A stretch of DNA of 64,000 nucleotides from Novosphingobium guangzhouense (GCF_002896965.1 NZ_LYMM01000073.1:62001-126000); one strand, 5' to 3'. Numbered from the stretch's first letter, positions 25,813-34,069 are shown. The notes: generated by a model not told the origin, from the sequence alone. Numbers and translations: made by a program.

Positions 25813-26355
25813 ATAGCACCCCCACCCCGGCGCATGATGACGCCACCGGTCAAGAGTGGACCGCGCTACAACAACATGATCCAGTCGGACAAGGTCCGCG
25901 TCATCGATCACGAGGGCGAGAACCTCGGTGTCATGTACACGCGCCAGGCGATCGAACAGGCCATGGATGTAGGCCTCGATCTCGTTGAAGTGTCCCCGAA
26001 CGCCGATCCGCCGGTGTGCAAGTTCCTCGATGTGGGCAAGTACCGGTACGAGGCGCAGAAGAAGGCAAACGCCGCTCGCAAGACGCAGAAGACGCAGGAG
26101 ATCAAGGAGATCAAGATGCGTCCGAACATTGACGACCATGACTACGACACGAAGATGCGCAATGTCGTGCGCTTCATCGAGGACGGGGACAAGGTCAAGG
26201 TGACGCTGCGCTTCCGTGGCCGCGAACTTTCGCACCAGCAGCTTGGCATGGACCTTCTGCGCCGCGTGCAGCAGGACGTGGAAGAGATCGCCAAGATCGA
26301 AGCCTATCCGCGCATGGAAGGCCGTCAGATGCTGATGGTGCTCTCGCCTAAGTAA
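25813..26355 (+). CDS. infC: Translation initiation factor IF-3, rare ATA start
   Basis: IF-3 prevents premature subunit joining and checks start-codon choice. The protein shows the IF-3 N-domain (GENLGVMYTRQAIEQA, VEVSPNADPPVCKFLD) and C-domain (KMRPNIDDHDYDTKMRN, RFRGRELSHQQLGMDLL, EGRQMLMVLSP). The ATG at 25834 lacks a ribosome binding site. AGGAG at 25801 is seven bases before an in-frame ATA at 25813, giving an N-terminus (M)APPPRRMMTPPVKSGP like that of other sphingomonad IF-3 proteins. A rare start allows IF-3 to repress its own translation, as AUU does in Escherichia coli. The product is 180 residues. Confidence 0.92.
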   Translation: MAPPPRRMMTPPVKSGPRYNNMIQSDKVRVIDHEGENLGVMYTRQAIEQAMDVGLDLVEVSPNADPPVCKFLDVGKYRYEAQKKANAARKTQKTQEIKEIKMRPNIDDHDYDTKMRNVVRFIEDGDKVKVTLRFRGRELSHQQLGMDLLRRVQQDVEEIAKIEAYPRMEGRQMLMVLSPK

Positions 26356-26387
26356 AAGCGATCGCCGTCCGTCTCGATGGAAAAACG

Positions 26388-26414
26388 AAGGGCGTGGCCG
26401 ATGGCCGCGCCCTT
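26388..26414 (+). terminator. Hairpin terminator downstream of infC
   Basis: AAGGGCGTGGCC and GGCCGCGCCCTT form a 12-bp stem with one G-T pair and a three-base loop, beginning about 30 bases after the infC stop. TTGTCGTT follows. rpmI and rplT, which often follow infC, are absent here, so the hairpin ends a monocistronic message. Confidence 0.65.
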
Positions 26415-26465
26415 TGTCGTTGGGAGCCCTTGGATATAAATTCGCCTGCGAAATTCAGCCGTAGC

Positions 26466-26999
26466 TCAGCCCTTCCACTCGCGTCGATCTTCCGCCGCGC
26501 GCAGGACCTCATAAGCCAACTGGTACGTCTGGAACGCCTTGGCGGCTTCCGGATCGTTGGGCTTCACATCCGGGTGCACTTCCTTCGCCTTCGTGCGCCA
26601 CGCTTTGCGGACGGCATCGAAATCTGCATCGGGATCAAGACCTAGCGCCTCTAGCGCCCGCAGCTCGTCCCGGCTGCGCGAACCATCCCCCGAACCGGCC
26701 CAGCCGTAATGCGCGGATTCCTTGTACCCGGACGTTTCGGCCTGCTCGCTCGCCTCCCGGGCAGCAGCTTCTTCTGCGTCAAGGCCTGCGAAGTAGTCCC
26801 AACCCGAATTGTATTCCGCCGCGTGCTTCTGGCAGAACATCCAGCGATCCGGGCTGTTTGGGCTTTTAGGTGCGGGGCAGTTGCCCGGCTCGTTGCAACC
26901 GTGCCGATCGCACAGGCGCACCTGCGCAGCTTCGCGGCTGCTGCCATAACCGCGCCAGCGCGGGAAACCCCAATCTGTAGATCTGCGTGCGCGGCTCAT
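26466..26999 (-). CDS. J-domain protein with N-terminal cysteine cluster
   Basis: The 177-residue protein has a C-terminal J domain (ALGLDPDADFDAVRKAWRTK, HPD at residues 142-144, then FQTYQLAYEVLRAAEDRREW), so it can stimulate an Hsp70. The N-terminal half has Cys30, Cys35, Cys41 and Cys56 with His residues (CDRHGCNEPGNC, WMFCQKHAAEYN), a probable zinc site. No DnaJ glycine-rich region or peptide-binding domain is present. Related proteins occur in alphaproteobacteria as DnaJ-like molecular chaperones of unknown client. It faces infC convergently. Confidence 0.88.
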   Translation of the reverse strand: MSRARRSTDWGFPRWRGYGSSREAAQVRLCDRHGCNEPGNCPAPKSPNSPDRWMFCQKHAAEYNSGWDYFAGLDAEEAAAREASEQAETSGYKESAHYGWAGSGDGSRSRDELRALEALGLDPDADFDAVRKAWRTKAKEVHPDVKPNDPEAAKAFQTYQLAYEVLRAAEDRREWKG

Positions 27000-27096
27000 C
27001 AGATCGGCGATACGCCGCGACTCGACAGCGATGCAACCCTTTCGGCGCGCAAAAATCTTCCGGCGCGCAAGGCCATCCTCGCGCGCCGGTTCATTG

Positions 27097-27636
27097 TCAG
27101 TCGATGGTGACCGTCACCGCCCGACGGTTCTGCGCCCAAGATGCCTCGTCCGAGCCGAGCGCTATCGGGCGTTCCTTGCCATAGCTGACCGTGGTGATGC
27201 GCGAAGGGTCGATGCCCAGGCTTGCCAGATAATTCTTGGCAGCGTTGGCCCGGCGTTCGCCCAGCGCGATGTTGTATTCGCGAGTGCCGCGTTCATCGCA
27301 GTGCCCTTCAATCGTGGCGCGCTTGTTCGGATACTGCTGCAGCCACTGCGCCTGCTTGGCAAGTGCCGTCTGATCTTCCGCATCCACCGCCGAATCGTCG
27401 AGCGCGAAGTAGATCGTGTCGGCCCCCATCATCTTGGCCACGAAGTCTGCCTGGCTGCCCGCAACCGGGCCATAAGAGCCAGTCTGGCCGGTTTCCGTGC
27501 TCGTCGCCGGGCCGGGATCGGGCGGCAACTGCGCGGGAGCCTTCTTGCCGCAGGCCGAAATGGCAAGAGCGCCCGCGACGACCAGCGCAGTCGCGCCGAC
27601 GCGGGTGATCCGCAAGGATGAGAGGGAAGAAGGCAT
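27097..27636 (-). CDS. pal: Peptidoglycan-associated lipoprotein Pal
   Basis: The ATG at 27636 has AGGAG seven bases upstream and gives 179 residues. The lipoprotein signal ends LVVAGALAISAC. A Pro-rich linker precedes the OmpA-like domain with ADTIYFALDDSAVD, IEGHCDERGTREYNIALGERRANAAKNYL and YGKERPIALG. Pal anchors the outer membrane to peptidoglycan and, with TolQRA and TolB, drives membrane constriction. It is the last gene of the tol operon. The 172-bp gap from tolB contains an imperfect GC-rich hairpin but no gene. Confidence 0.96.
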   Translation of the reverse strand: MPSSLSSLRITRVGATALVVAGALAISACGKKAPAQLPPDPGPATSTETGQTGSYGPVAGSQADFVAKMMGADTIYFALDDSAVDAEDQTALAKQAQWLQQYPNKRATIEGHCDERGTREYNIALGERRANAAKNYLASLGIDPSRITTVSYGKERPIALGSDEASWAQNRRAVTVTID

Positions 27637-27809
27637 CGGCAATCTCCTATGTCGCCGCCGTGATACGACTGGCCGGTAGAATGGGCGGCGTGGTGTGATG
27701 GTTCCGTTCAATTCTCTACACAGTCAAGATGAACGTCGGGCAACCTTGATGCAGGCCAGCCGCCCCGGATCTCCGCGGGGCTGCCAATCACCTGCATCAC
27801 CTTTCCGAA

Positions 27810-29189
27810 TCAGGGGCGGATCGGGCCCCAGGCCGGATCCGAGGCACCCACCGGAGTCGGCAGCTTGCGCTCGTTCCGGCCGGTAAGATCGACCTGCCAG
27901 ATCGAGGCGACGCCTGTGCTCTTGGTCGTGCGGAAGAACTGCACGATGCGGCCGTTCGGCGACCATGTGGGTGCCTCGTCCTGCCACGAATCCGTCAGGT
28001 GACGCATGCCGCCACCGTTCGGGTTCATCACTGCGACACGCAAGTTGCCTGCGATATGCGTGAAGGCAATCTGGTCCCCGCGCGGGCTCCATTCCGGTGT
28101 GGCTGCGCGGCCACCGAAGAAGCTGATGCGGCGCTGGTTGGAGCCATCGGAGTTCATCACGTAAATCTGCTGCGAGCCCGAGCGATCGCTCTCGAACACG
28201 ATCTGCGAACCGTTGGGTGAATAGCTGCCGCCGATGTTGATGCCCGGCCCGTTGGTCAGGCGCTGCGGCGTACCGCCGCCCGCCGAGGAGATGCGGTAGA
28301 TGTCCGTCGTCCCGCCCTTGGCCATCGAATAAAGCACCCACTTGCCGTCCGGCGACCACCGCGGCGCAAGCGTAGGCGCGCCGGTACGCGCGATCAGGGT
28401 CTGCCGGTCGGTCGCAAGGTCATACGAATAGATGCTTGGCTGCCCATTGAGATAGGACAGGTAGAGGATCTTGCTGTAATCCGGCGAATAACGCGGGGTC
28501 AGCGCCATGGACTGCCCGCTGGTAAGGAAGCGGTGATTGGCACCGTCCGAGTCCATGATCGCGAGGCGCTTCATCCGGTGATTTTTGGGCCCGGTTTCTG
28601 CGATGTATGCAATCTTGGAATCAAAGAAAGGGCTTTCGCCCGACAGGCGCGAATAGACCATGTCTGCGCACTTGTGCGCGGCACGACGCCAATCCGAAGG
28701 CGGAACCTGCCAGCCGCCCTTCACAAGCTGCTGCTTCAGTTGCACATCGTAAAGGTAGCAACCGATCGTCAGGTTGCCATCGCCCCCTGCACGAACGAAG
28801 CCCTGCACCAGCATGTCCGCGCTGCGCGACGCCCAAGTCACGTAGTCGGGTGCCTGGATCTGGCCATAGGCAGGCTGCGGCAGGCCGTCAGGGCCGGACG
28901 GCTTGAACAGGCCGTTGTTTTTGAGGTCACCCGCCACGACCTGAGCCAGCGCACGACCAAGCTGCGCAGTAGTCCCGGCGTTGGTTCGGGTCGGCACATC
29001 CTGATCGGTGGCAAACGAAGTGATCGCGATGCCAAGGTCGTTCCATGCACTGTCGTCGGAAACGGTGACTTCAAGGCCGCCGTCCTGCGGTGCAGGCGGC
29101 GTGACCACAGGCGCCGGAGCCCCCTGTGCGAAGGCCGTTCCCGAAACCGTCAGCATCAATCCCAAGGCGAGAACGCGGGTTATCTTCAT
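27810..29189 (-). CDS. tolB: Tol-Pal system beta-propeller protein TolB
   Basis: The 459-residue periplasmic protein has a signal peptide (MKITRVLALGLMLTVSGTAFA), an N-terminal alpha/beta domain and a six-bladed propeller. The propeller repeats include ALTPRYSPDYSKILYLS, LAPRWSPDGKWVLYSM and YSPNGSQIVFESDRSGSQQIY. It links TolA to Pal. Its ATG overlaps the tolA stop (ATGA). Confidence 0.96.
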   Translation of the reverse strand: MKITRVLALGLMLTVSGTAFAQGAPAPVVTPPAPQDGGLEVTVSDDSAWNDLGIAITSFATDQDVPTRTNAGTTAQLGRALAQVVAGDLKNNGLFKPSGPDGLPQPAYGQIQAPDYVTWASRSADMLVQGFVRAGGDGNLTIGCYLYDVQLKQQLVKGGWQVPPSDWRRAAHKCADMVYSRLSGESPFFDSKIAYIAETGPKNHRMKRLAIMDSDGANHRFLTSGQSMALTPRYSPDYSKILYLSYLNGQPSIYSYDLATDRQTLIARTGAPTLAPRWSPDGKWVLYSMAKGGTTDIYRISSAGGGTPQRLTNGPGINIGGSYSPNGSQIVFESDRSGSQQIYVMNSDGSNQRRISFFGGRAATPEWSPRGDQIAFTHIAGNLRVAVMNPNGGGMRHLTDSWQDEAPTWSPNGRIVQFFRTTKSTGVASIWQVDLTGRNERKLPTPVGASDPAWGPIRP

Positions 29190-30175
29190 TGCGATAGCCT
29201 TCTGTCAAACGTGGTCGTGACGACCTTCCAGCCGTCATAGAGGTCGTCGGGCAATTCAAATGGCGCGGCAAGCCTGACGGCACGCACTGCCTGCTCCTGA
29301 TGGCGCTCCACCTGGGCGCGGTTCGAAGCCTGGACGCCACTGGTGCCGATCACTTCAGGCGCACCGGCAAGGCTGCCGTCGCGATTGAGGCGGAAACGGA
29401 CCTTGGTAACGAGCAGTTCCACGTCTGCACCCTGCGGCGCCTGCCAATGCGGCTTGAGTTGTCGGTTGATGGCCGCGCCCAGCGCCGACCGCGCCGATGC
29501 GCCGATCGCGGCAGCAGGCGTGCCAGTCTGCTTGGGTGCACTGGAAGTCGCACCGGGAGTGCCGCTCTTGAAGGCGTCGTCGAAGGCGCTGGAGCCGGCC
29601 TTCTTCGGCGGCGTCGCCGAATTGCTGGAACCAGAGGTCTTCCCTGCCGGCGCAGGCTTGGGTGAAGGCTTGCGCACAATATCGTCGATGGCGCTCGACT
29701 TGCGCGGCGGTGCCTTTGGAGCAGGTTTCGCGGCAGGCTTCGGCGGTGCGGGTTTCGGGGGCGCCGGCTTCGGCGGAGCAGGCTTCGGTTTTTCCACCGG
29801 CTTCGGCTTTGGCTTCGGCACGGGTTTCGGCTCAGGCTTGGGCTGCGGCTTTGGCTTTTCGACGACGCGTGGCGCCGGTTCGGGCGCTGGCGCGGGTTCG
29901 GGTTCAGGCGCAGGTGCCGGCTCAGGCGGCGACGGTGCCGCCTCCGGTGCAGGCTGCCCCACCTCAGGGCTCTTGTCTGGAGACGCTTCGCCGGGATTGG
30001 GTGCGGTCGACGTCATCGCGACGTCGTCGCTGATCGTCACTTCGATCCGCTCTGGCGGCTTAACGACGTTATTTGCACGCGGACTGTACAGGATCGCAGC
30101 CAGAACCGCCCCGTGCAAAAGCACAGCGACGACGAAGCCCGCCCGCTCTTCCTTGCGCACACCGAGAATTGCCAT
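29186..30175 (-). CDS. tolA: TolA-like energy transducer
   Basis: The 329-residue protein has one N-terminal membrane span (AGFVVAVLLHGAVLAAILYS). A long Pro/Lys/Ala/Glu-rich periplasmic stalk to about residue 190 has repeated PKPAPP units, and the C-terminal domain is TonB/TolA-like (LGAAINRQLKPHWQAPQGAD, VRFRLNRDGSLAGAPEVIGTSG, RAVRLAAPFELPDDLYD). The low sequence identity typical of TolA means the assignment rests on architecture and the tolQR/tolB context. It connects inner-membrane TolQR with TolB-Pal. Confidence 0.92.
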   Translation of the reverse strand: MAILGVRKEERAGFVVAVLLHGAVLAAILYSPRANNVVKPPERIEVTISDDVAMTSTAPNPGEASPDKSPEVGQPAPEAAPSPPEPAPAPEPEPAPAPEPAPRVVEKPKPQPKPEPKPVPKPKPKPVEKPKPAPPKPAPPKPAPPKPAAKPAPKAPPRKSSAIDDIVRKPSPKPAPAGKTSGSSNSATPPKKAGSSAFDDAFKSGTPGATSSAPKQTGTPAAAIGASARSALGAAINRQLKPHWQAPQGADVELLVTKVRFRLNRDGSLAGAPEVIGTSGVQASNRAQVERHQEQAVRAVRLAAPFELPDDLYDGWKVVTTTFDRRLSQ

Positions 30176-30199
30176 CAGGCGAACCTTAGCCTCCGCCCC

Positions 30200-30643
30200 T
30201 TAACCACCGCTGACATTGGTAACCAGCGAGATCGAGGTGAAACCGGCACGGTTGAGTTCGCCCATGACTTCCATGACACGCCCGTAATCCAGCGCCTTGT
30301 CGGCACGCAGCGTCACCAGCGGCGGCTTGCCGTCAGGACCGGCCGGGGTCGCGGCAAGGCGCTCCGCCAGTTCGCCTGGAGCAAGTTCGTCCGTCTCGTA
30401 GAAAACCGCGCCGTCACGGCGCAGCGTGATCTGCAGCTGTCCCTGCTCCTCGCTCATCGCCTTCGCGCGGCTGTCGGGCAGTTCGATCGGCACTGCGGCC
30501 TTGAGCAGCGGAGCGGTCACCATGAAGATGATCAGCAGCACCAGCATCACGTCGACAAGCGGCGTCACGTTGATCTCGGCCATCGGCCCGCGAGAGCCTC
30601 GCCCCCGCCTGCGGCCTGCGCCGCCTGACAGGCCCATGCCCAT
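30200..30643 (-). CDS. tolR: Tol system proton-channel protein TolR (ExbD family)
   Basis: The 147-residue protein has one membrane helix with the conserved aspartate (EINVTPLVDVMLVLLIIFMV) and a periplasmic domain ending DYGRVMEVMGELNRAGFTSISLVT. It works with TolQ to couple the proton gradient to TolA. The stop codon of tolQ overlaps its start by one base. The N-terminus is Gly/Arg-rich. Confidence 0.95.
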   Translation of the reverse strand: MGMGLSGGAGRRRGRGSRGPMAEINVTPLVDVMLVLLIIFMVTAPLLKAAVPIELPDSRAKAMSEEQGQLQITLRRDGAVFYETDELAPGELAERLAATPAGPDGKPPLVTLRADKALDYGRVMEVMGELNRAGFTSISLVTNVSGG

Positions 30644-31350
30644 CAGCGCTGCTCCAGCTGACGGGTCAGTGCGGCATGAAGATGGTCGGCGAAACGCTGC
30701 AGGCGCGCCTCGAAGCCGTTAACCCGATGCGAAAAGCGGTTGTAAGCGATGACCGCCGGAATCGCAGCGAAAAGGCCGATTGCCGTTGCGAACAGCGCCT
30801 CCGAAATGCCGGGCGCGACCACCGCGAGTGAGGAATTCTGCTGCTGGCCGATATCGAAGAAGCTCTTCATGATACCCCACACGGTGCCGAACAGGCCTAC
30901 GAACGGCGCCACCGAGCCGACCGTCGCAAGGAAGTTCAGGCGGTCGGACAACTTATCCGCTTCCTCGCCCACGGCAGAATTCAGGATCGTGGCGATCCGC
31001 TGGCGCGCGCCTTCGGCATCGATGCCGGCGCCCACGTTCCGCTTGAACTCCCCAAGACCGGCGCCCGCAACCTTGCCCATCGGCACGTCACCGCGCTTGC
31101 GCTCCTTCTGGTAGGTGTCGAAGTTCTGAGCTTCCCAGAAACCTTCCTCATATTCGTTGCAGCGTCTCGACACCGCACCCATGCGCACCATGAAGGTGAC
31201 GATGATCATCCACACCCACACACTGGCCAGCACCAGCCCGGCCATGATCGCCTGCACCACGATGTCGGCATCGAGGAACAGTTTCACCGGGTTGAGATGG
31301 TTGTCGTCACCGGCGAAGCTGACGGTGGAGGCAAACAGGTCGAGCGTCAT
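30643..31350 (-). CDS. tolQ: Tol system proton-channel protein TolQ (MotA/TolQ/ExbB family)
   Basis: The 235-residue protein has three membrane helices. The cytoplasmic part and the second and third helices carry NFLATVGSVAPFVGLFGTVWGIM and GISEALFATAIGLFAAIPAVIAYN, the family signature. It forms the TolQ-TolR stator complex. Its ATG overlaps the ybgC stop (ATGA), which indicates co-translation. Confidence 0.96.
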   Translation of the reverse strand: MTLDLFASTVSFAGDDNHLNPVKLFLDADIVVQAIMAGLVLASVWVWMIIVTFMVRMGAVSRRCNEYEEGFWEAQNFDTYQKERKRGDVPMGKVAGAGLGEFKRNVGAGIDAEGARQRIATILNSAVGEEADKLSDRLNFLATVGSVAPFVGLFGTVWGIMKSFFDIGQQQNSSLAVVAPGISEALFATAIGLFAAIPAVIAYNRFSHRVNGFEARLQRFADHLHAALTRQLEQR

Positions 31351-31832
31351 TCTGGTCCTTCCGGGGCCGGAGCGGCGATGGGTACAAGTGTTGTAAAGGC
31401 CTGTTGCCAGGCTTCGGGCTGTCGGCGCGGTCGTCCTTCAGGGCTGATGAACGCGACCTTTACGGCCGCCTCACAAAGCCTGACACCGTCACGCAAAGCG
31501 ACCTGACGAAGCACGCTGGCGACGCGCCCCGTGCTTTCGGCCCAAGTCTCTATGAGGATGCTGTCGCCCAACCGTGCCGGGGAAAGGTAGCGCAGGTTCG
31601 CCTCGGCTACGGTATAGAGCCCGGCGCCCGCTTCCAGCGAAGCACGCTGGTCGATGCCCAGCACGTCCAGAAGGTCAGACCGGGCACGCTCGAACCAGCG
31701 CAGATAGTTGGCATGATACACCACTCCGCCCGCGTCGGTGTCCTCATAGAACACGCGCAGGGCGTAACGATGAACATCGCCTTCGATCACGCCGGACTGG
31801 GGCGAAAGGGGTGTGGATGGTGTGTCCGTCAT
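31347..31832 (-). CDS. ybgC: Tol-Pal-associated acyl-CoA thioesterase YbgC
   Basis: The 161-residue hotdog-fold protein has RVFYEDTDAGGVVYHANYLRWFERARSD, where the Asp in EDTDAGG is catalytic, and GLYTVAEANLRYLSPARLGD. YbgC is the first gene of tol-pal operons and hydrolyses acyl-CoA esters, possibly linked to phospholipid metabolism at the septum. About 100 bp separates it from the HIT gene, so the tol operon promoter probably lies there. Confidence 0.95.
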   Translation of the reverse strand: MTDTPSTPLSPQSGVIEGDVHRYALRVFYEDTDAGGVVYHANYLRWFERARSDLLDVLGIDQRASLEAGAGLYTVAEANLRYLSPARLGDSILIETWAESTGRVASVLRQVALRDGVRLCEAAVKVAFISPEGRPRRQPEAWQQAFTTLVPIAAPAPEGPE

Positions 31833-31934
31833 GTCGGGCGGTTGTGTAACGCGAGGGCGTCCGACTTCAACCCCGCGGCCACAGGAACCCGCCCCGAAGG
31901 CTGTATTATGAGGTAAATTTTCGGTGGACAGCAG

Positions 31935-32315
31935 TCAGGCGTCAGCGATCATCTGGAAGAACTGCCGCCCGCCAAAGATATGAACGTGCAGATGCGGCAC
32001 TTCCTGATGACCGTTGGTGCCCATGTTCACCATCAGCCGATAACCCGGACCGTCCAGTTCCAGTTGGCGCGTGACGTTGCCTACTGCCCGCATGAACCCG
32101 GCAATCTCGGCATCATCGGCCTTCGCGGTGAAATCATCCCACGAAACGTATGCGCCCTTAGGGATAACCAGCACATGCACCGGCGCCTGCGGCCGAATAT
32201 CGTTGAAGGCCAGCGCGTGCTCATCCTCGTAGACCTTCGAGCACGGCAATTCGCCGCGCAGGATCTTCGCGAAGATGTTGTTGTCGTCGTAAGCGAGCTT
32301 CGGGTCGATGGGCAT
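31935..32315 (-). CDS. HIT family nucleotide-binding protein
   Basis: From the ATG at 32315 (GGAGAGAAGC upstream) the protein has 126 residues. It carries DDNNIFAKILRGELPC, VYEDEHALAFNDIRPQAPVHVLVIPK and the histidine triad PHLHVHIFGG. This is the HINT/PKCI-like branch, whose members hydrolyse purine nucleoside phosphoramidates. It is the last gene of the his cluster, 25 bp after hisE, a common linkage in alphaproteobacteria. Confidence 0.93.
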   Translation of the reverse strand: MPIDPKLAYDDNNIFAKILRGELPCSKVYEDEHALAFNDIRPQAPVHVLVIPKGAYVSWDDFTAKADDAEIAGFMRAVGNVTRQLELDGPGYRLMVNMGTNGHQEVPHLHVHIFGGRQFFQMIADA

Positions 32316-32340
32316 GCTTCTCTCCGGGGTTCGATTTCGA

Positions 32341-32667
32341 TCAGGCCTTGGTGCGCGCCGCCTTCTCGGCGATCCCCGAGACCCCTTCACGACGATCCAG
32401 TTCGGCAAGCACATCTGCAAGTGGCACGTCTTTCGCACCAAGCAGGAGCATGAGATGGAAAATGAGGTCCGCAGCCTCTCCAACCAGAGCCTTGTGGTCC
32501 TCTGTCAGCGCGGCGATCACGGTTTCGGTTGCCTCCTCGCCCAGCTTCTGCGCGATCTTGCGCAGGCCTTTGGCATTGAGCTTCGCGACATAGCTGGAAT
32601 CGGGATCGGCAGAACGACGCTCGGCGATCGTGGCTTCGAGGCGGGCGAGAGTATCGAGGCTGCTCAT
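32341..32667 (-). CDS. hisE: Phosphoribosyl-ATP diphosphatase HisE
   Basis: The 108-residue protein contains SYVAKLNAKGLRKIAQKLGEEATETVIAAL and EAADLIFHLMLLL, the metal-binding helices of HisE. It removes pyrophosphate from phosphoribosyl-ATP, histidine pathway step 2. The ATG at 32667 gives the family-like MSSLDTLARLEATI; other in-frame ATGs up to 32754 run into the neighbouring gene. hisI is not fused and not in the window. Confidence 0.94.
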   Translation of the reverse strand: MSSLDTLARLEATIAERRSADPDSSYVAKLNAKGLRKIAQKLGEEATETVIAALTEDHKALVGEAADLIFHLMLLLGAKDVPLADVLAELDRREGVSGIAEKAARTKA

Positions 32668-32710
32668 GAAACGAGCCATGCGGGCTTGTCCGCGCATGGT
32701 CAAGAGCGGG

Positions 32711-32884
32711 TCAGTCGTCCCTGCGCCTGGACGAGAGCTTGCGCCCGACAGCAACGCCGATCACACCAAGGCCCAGCAGCAACATGCTGCTTGGTTCAGG
32801 CAGCGGGATGCCACCTGCGGCATAAGCGGGAGCCGGCGCAACGAGGGTTGCTGCGAATGCCGGGAGATATTTCAGAACGGGCAC
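32711..32884 (-). CDS. 57-residue PEP-CTERM miniprotein
   Basis: A GTG at 32884 is preceded by a perfect AGGAGG with seven bases spacing. The product is a signal peptide (MPVLKYLPAFAATLVAPAPAYA) followed almost at once by PLPEPSSMLLLGLGVIGVAV and a basic tail GRKLSSRRRDD. This is the full PEP-CTERM sorting signal recognised by exosortase, with almost no mature domain between. A longer frame upstream to 33010 runs through the 27-bp duplication and is probably not translated. It sits between hisF and hisE. Function is unknown. Confidence 0.75.
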   Translation of the reverse strand: MPVLKYLPAFAATLVAPAPAYAAGGIPLPEPSSMLLLGLGVIGVAVGRKLSSRRRDD

Positions 32885-32921
32885 CGCGAATCCTCCTGTT
32901 GATCCGAATGGCCTGCAAATT

Positions 32922-32975
32922 GCCATCGGCCACGCGCTGCTATGCAGCGCCATCGGCCACGCGCTGCTATGCAGC
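32922..32975. repeat. Perfect tandem duplication of 27 bp
   Basis: Bases 32922-32948 are repeated exactly at 32949-32975, each starting GCCATCGGCCACGCGCTG. The duplication is 38 bp upstream of the PEP-CTERM miniprotein start. It could alter its promoter or leader. It would code in frame (27 = 9 codons) if the longer frame were used. Confidence 0.9.
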
Positions 32976-33059
32976 AAGCCCCGATCATGGGTTGTCCCGA
33001 TGTGGTTCACTCCGTTAGTCGCATTAGGCTAACAACCAGCCGTTAACCTGCCCGCGCGT

Positions 33060-33821
33060 TCACCCGCGCGCAGGAATTCCCGCCGCTCGCAGGGCCGCAT
33101 GCGCGTCTGCGATGGTGTGTTTGCCAAAGTGAAAGATCGACGCGGCCAGAACTGCGCTGGCCTTGCCTTCGGTCACGCCGGCCACAAGGTGGTCGAGGTT
33201 GCCGACGCCGCCGCTTGCGACAACGGGGACCGACACGGCCTCCGCAATCGCGCGGGTCAGCGCCAGGTCGTAGCCGTTCTGCGTGCCGTCGCCGTCCATC
33301 GAGGTGACCAGCAGTTCGCCCGCGCCATAGTCGGCCAGCCTGATGGCATGTTCAAGCGCATCAATGCCGGTTGCCCTACGACCGCCGTGGGTGAATATCT
33401 CCCATTTTCCAGGCGCGACGCGGCGCGCATCGACCGAGGCGACGATGCATTGCGAGCCGAATTTCTCGGCGATATCGGCCACCACTTCGGGCCGAGAGAC
33501 CGCCGCAGAATTCACCGCGACCTTGTCCGCACCCGCCAGAAGAAGTGCGCGAGCGTCCTCTGCGGTGCGGACGCCACCGCCTACGGTAAGGGGCATGAAG
33601 CAGACTTCGGCGGTGCGCTGGACGACGTCGAGGAGGGTGCCGCGGCCTTCGTGGCTGGCGGAAATATCAAGGAAACACAGTTCGTCAGCCCCCGCCGCAT
33701 CATAGGCGCGGGCCTGTTCGACAGGGTCTCCGGCGTCCTTGAGGTCGACGAAGTTGACGCCCTTCACCACCCGTCCGTCGCGAACGTCGAGGCACGGAAT
33801 TACGCGGATTCGCACGGTCAT
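33060..33821 (-). CDS. hisF: Imidazole glycerol phosphate synthase cyclase subunit HisF
   Basis: The ATG at 33821 gives 253 residues. The (beta/alpha)8 barrel signatures are IRVIPCLDVRDGRVVKG with the catalytic Asp, DISASHEGRG, LTVGGGVR, SVDAR and VTSMDGDGTQNGYDL with the second catalytic Asp, then VVASGGVG. It forms imidazole glycerol phosphate and AICAR with HisH. It follows the 80-residue membrane-protein gene by five bases. Confidence 0.97.
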   Translation of the reverse strand: MTVRIRVIPCLDVRDGRVVKGVNFVDLKDAGDPVEQARAYDAAGADELCFLDISASHEGRGTLLDVVQRTAEVCFMPLTVGGGVRTAEDARALLLAGADKVAVNSAAVSRPEVVADIAEKFGSQCIVASVDARRVAPGKWEIFTHGGRRATGIDALEHAIRLADYGAGELLVTSMDGDGTQNGYDLALTRAIAEAVSVPVVASGGVGNLDHLVAGVTEGKASAVLAASIFHFGKHTIADAHAALRAAGIPARG

Positions 33822-33826
33822 TCGGC

Positions 33827-34069
33827 TTACTCCGGCTTGAAAAACAGCAGTACCGCAAAGAGCGCCACAACGGCACACAACGCGCCATTAAACGCCGTGT
33901 AGAGCGTAAACTTCCGCGGATCGGCGGCCTTGGTGGCGATAATCGGGTTACGTGCGCGGCTGAACAGCATCAGCCTTGCGCGCCCCTCACGAAAGTCGCG
34001 GAAAGCGAACAGCGCGCCCGGCACGAAGATCGCCAGCGCCAGCACCGCCATCAGGCGATTCTCGTTCAC
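33827..34069 (-). CDS. Small two-helix membrane protein in the his operon
   Basis: The 80-residue protein has two hydrophobic segments (LMAVLALAIFVPGALFAF and LCAVVALFAVLLFF) separated by a basic cytosolic-looking loop ending KAADPRKFTLYTAFN. Its start overlaps the hisA stop (ATGA) and hisF follows by five bases, so it is in the histidine transcript. No biosynthetic role is known. It is likely a lineage-specific passenger or membrane adaptor. Confidence 0.8.
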   Translation of the reverse strand: MNENRLMAVLALAIFVPGALFAFRDFREGRARLMLFSRARNPIIATKAADPRKFTLYTAFNGALCAVVALFAVLLFFKPE

